This document shows, piece by piece, positions 62,549 through 64,000 of a stretch of 64,000 nt of DNA (position 1 is its first letter; the number at the start of each line of letters is the position of its first letter). The notes under the pieces were generated by a model. The model made no database searches. It was not told the origin of the DNA and worked only from the letters and a program-made list of their open reading frames with translations. The DNA is taken from the NCBI RefSeq assembly GCF_014192105.1, contig NZ_JACHXK010000002.1, positions 679,380 to 743,379 on the forward strand, given 5' to 3'. The position numbers were made by a program, and so were the translations under genes. Origin of the DNA: Paenibacillus phyllosphaerae. GTDB lineage: Bacteria > Bacillota > Bacilli > Paenibacillales > Paenibacillaceae.

Positions 62549-63460
62549 TTGAACTTATACGCGCTTACCATATTCCATCATGTGGCGGCTCTCGGCAGCG
62601 TGACGAAGGCGGCCGAGCAACTGATGATCAGCCAGCCGGCCGTAACGGCCCATGTACGGAAGCTGTCGGCGGAGCTTGGCCTCACGCTGCTCGCGCCCAG
62701 CGGCAGAGGCGTGCTGCTTACGGAAGCGGGCCAACGGGTAGCTGCGCATGCGCGGCGGATTGTGGCCTTGGAAGAAGAGGTTGCCCGGGATTTGAACGAT
62801 TATCGCAGCGGAGCCGTCGGCACGCTGCGGATAGCGGCTACTTCATTGCCGGCGAATGTACTGCTGCCAAGGCAGCTTGCGCGCTTCCGAAGCGAGCATC
62901 CGCAGGTTAAGATTGAGGTGAATACCTCGAATGCGCATCGCGCGCTCGAGGCGCTCTTGCATTACCGCGTGGATCTTGCCGTCATTGGAGGCAGCAGCCA
63001 GCTCGAGCGGGAGGGGCTGATCCAGGTGGAGCTGCTGCGGGACGAGCAGTGGTTTATCGTGTCGGCGGATCATCCGCTCGCCGGGCAGACGACTCCGCTA
63101 GCCGAGTTGATCCGGGAGCCGTTCATCGTGAGGGAGTCCGGCAGTGCGGCGCGACAGCAACTGGAGGGGATCTGCCGCGCTCGCGCATCCAACCTTCCGG
63201 ACGGCGTGCTGCAGGTGAGCGGGATCACCGAGACGATAGAAGCGGTGGCAGCCGGTTTTGGCGCGGCCTTCGTCTCTTCGCTCGAGGCGTCATCCGCAGT
63301 GGCCCGCGGAGAGGCAGCGCGCGTCCATGTACCGGATGCGGGGGCGGTTAATCCGATTATGCTCGTGATGCGCGAGAAGGATTGGCTGCCGCCGGCAGCC
63401 GGCCATTTTGCCAAGCAGCTCCAGGTTTGCGATTGGAAAGAAGTACTCCGGGGTGTCTAA
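62549..63460 (+). CDS. LysR-family transcriptional regulator
   Basis: 303 aa from TTG 62549, with GGAGGAG (62534-62540) at ideal spacing; ATG 62525 is in frame but overlaps no site. The winged-helix domain is MNLYALTIFHHVAALGSVTKAAEQLMISQPAVTAHVRKLS in part, residues 1-60. A substrate-binding domain follows (GTLRIAATSLPANVLLP, about 90-300). It probably controls thrC and itself through the inverted repeat between them. The ligand is unknown. Confidence 0.9.
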   Translation: MNLYALTIFHHVAALGSVTKAAEQLMISQPAVTAHVRKLSAELGLTLLAPSGRGVLLTEAGQRVAAHARRIVALEEEVARDLNDYRSGAVGTLRIAATSLPANVLLPRQLARFRSEHPQVKIEVNTSNAHRALEALLHYRVDLAVIGGSSQLEREGLIQVELLRDEQWFIVSADHPLAGQTTPLAELIREPFIVRESGSAARQQLEGICRARASNLPDGVLQVSGITETIEAVAAGFGAAFVSSLEASSAVARGEAARVHVPDAGAVNPIMLVMREKDWLPPAAGHFAKQLQVCDWKEVLRGV

Positions 63461-63474
63461 CGGCACGTCAAAAA

Positions 63475-63499
63475 AAGGAGCCGTAGTTATCGGCTCCTT
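63475..63499. terminator. terminator after the lysR-type gene
   Basis: AAGGAGCCG (63475-63483) pairs with CGGCTCCTT (63491-63499). The long A run lies on the left, so the T-tract side is the minus strand; + strand activity may be weaker. Confidence 0.65.
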
Positions 63500-63584
63500 C
63501 GTCACTCGTCTATTCGATTCAAGGCAGGCGTGTTACCGCCGGCGTAACTGTCAGTCATCGTCTGCGCTTCTCCATGTCCATTGG

Positions 63585-63613
63585 TTGACCCTAGCGCTGC
63601 TTTTTGTTAAAAT
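63585..63613 (+). promoter_or_regulatory. sigma-A promoter of the second helD
   Basis: TTGACC (63585-63590), a 17-bp spacer and TAAAAT (63608-63613) with a TGn extension. The leader to the ATG would be about 125 nt. Confidence 0.75.
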
Positions 63614-63744
63614 CAGGACTGGACTAAAAAAACGGTCAATAAACAAATTGTAAATATCCACAATAATTATAACATACAGCTGACGGCGGAGTCAATATGG
63701 AATTATAAGGGGTTATGGGGACATAAAGAAGGGATGATGAGAGT

Positions 63745-64000
63745 ATGGCGAATCCGGATCAGACATGGTCGGAGGAACAGCAGCGGGTGACCGGCATTGT
63801 GCAGGAGATCGACCGGCGCATCGCTAAGCTGGAGGAGCAGACCTTGGATGTCAAAGGCGAGATGGTCGACATCCGCAAGAACTTCTGGGATGACGTGACG
63901 GTCAACTTCGAGGATGCGGCCGAAGCGGCGGAAACGTACGCCAGCATGAAGCAGCAGGCAGAGCTTCTCTCCGAGCGGGAGCGCACGCATGCCGTCGGCG
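63745..64000 (+). CDS. helD: RNA polymerase recycling motor HelD, N-terminal part
   Basis: 85 codons from ATG 63745, running off the window. AGAAGGG lies upstream. The visible part is the HelD N-terminal coiled coil that inserts into the RNA polymerase secondary channel: EEQQRVTGIVQEIDRRIAKLEEQT, in part, then IRKNFWDDVTVNFEDAAEA and YASMKQQAELLSERER, which closely resemble canonical Bacillus HelD. Only the start is available; the ATPase motifs lie outside. The second, shorter paralogue is at 51.6 kb. Confidence 0.85.
   Translation, partial: MANPDQTWSEEQQRVTGIVQEIDRRIAKLEEQTLDVKGEMVDIRKNFWDDVTVNFEDAAEAAETYASMKQQAELLSERERTHAVG

Overview
This 64-kb window looks like chromosome from a spore-forming Firmicute of the Paenibacillaceae (Paenibacillus or Cohnella-like). 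The first 29 kb follow the Bacillus subtilis dapA to ricA gene order almost gene for gene. Strong AGGAGG ribosome binding sites precede many TTG and GTG starts. Sporulation genes (tepA, spoIIIE, sleB, spoVS, ricA) carry recognisable sporulation promoters. The genus is an inference. I see no rRNA, tRNA, insertion sequence, prophage or CRISPR array.

Layout. (1) 1-29,060, conserved core: end of dapA, RNase J, the ClpP-like TepA, a YlzJ-like protein, SpoIIIE/FtsK, a SleB-type cortex hydrolase, the EF-P modification trio YfmF/YfmH/YmfI, YmfJ, YmfK, RodZ, YajQ, RimO, PgsA, CinA, RecA, RecX, RNase Y, YmdB, SpoVS, a membrane dipeptidase, the 2-oxoacid:ferredoxin oxidoreductase KorAB, a PduL phosphotransacylase, MiaB and RicA. 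RNA decay (RNase J, RNase Y, RicA) and tRNA/ribosome modification (MiaB, RimO) are prominent. (2) 29-36.5 kb: a 30-codon gene with a forespore-type promoter, an MFS transporter, a secreted DUF3889 protein, small conserved proteins, a rhodanese, a copper-type P-ATPase and a soluble PAS histidine kinase. (3) 36.6-46.9 kb: an adenosylcobalamin riboswitch with its terminator, then ten tightly packed genes for corrinoid uptake (btuFCD) and salvage/late assembly (cobT, cobU, cbiB, cobS, cobD, cobQ, cbiZ), many joined by ATGA overlaps. No corrin-ring genes are present. (4) 47-64 kb: gluQ, a four-copy 46-bp tandem repeat, HrpB helicase, a DUF1294 protein, a HelD-like motor with an attenuator-like leader, EcsC, a phytoene desaturase-like oxidase, an acetyltransferase, a Lin0512 protein, a short-chain reductase, an OmpR/histidine kinase pair, threonine synthase divergent from a LysR regulator, and the start of a second HelD.

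The most interesting observations are regulatory. Four genes (tepA, sleB, an unrecognised 30-codon ORF, and the DUF3889 gene) carry a CATACTA -10 at forespore sigma-G spacing, which suggests a local forespore regulon and a candidate new small spore protein. Two intergenic regions, upstream of recA and upstream of the first helD, hold a good promoter followed within about 20-50 nt by an intrinsic terminator. These are candidate tiny RNAs or attenuators. A 46-bp minisatellite separates gluQ from hrpB. I did not find a clearly novel multi-gene system. All calls come from reading the sequence, without database searches.
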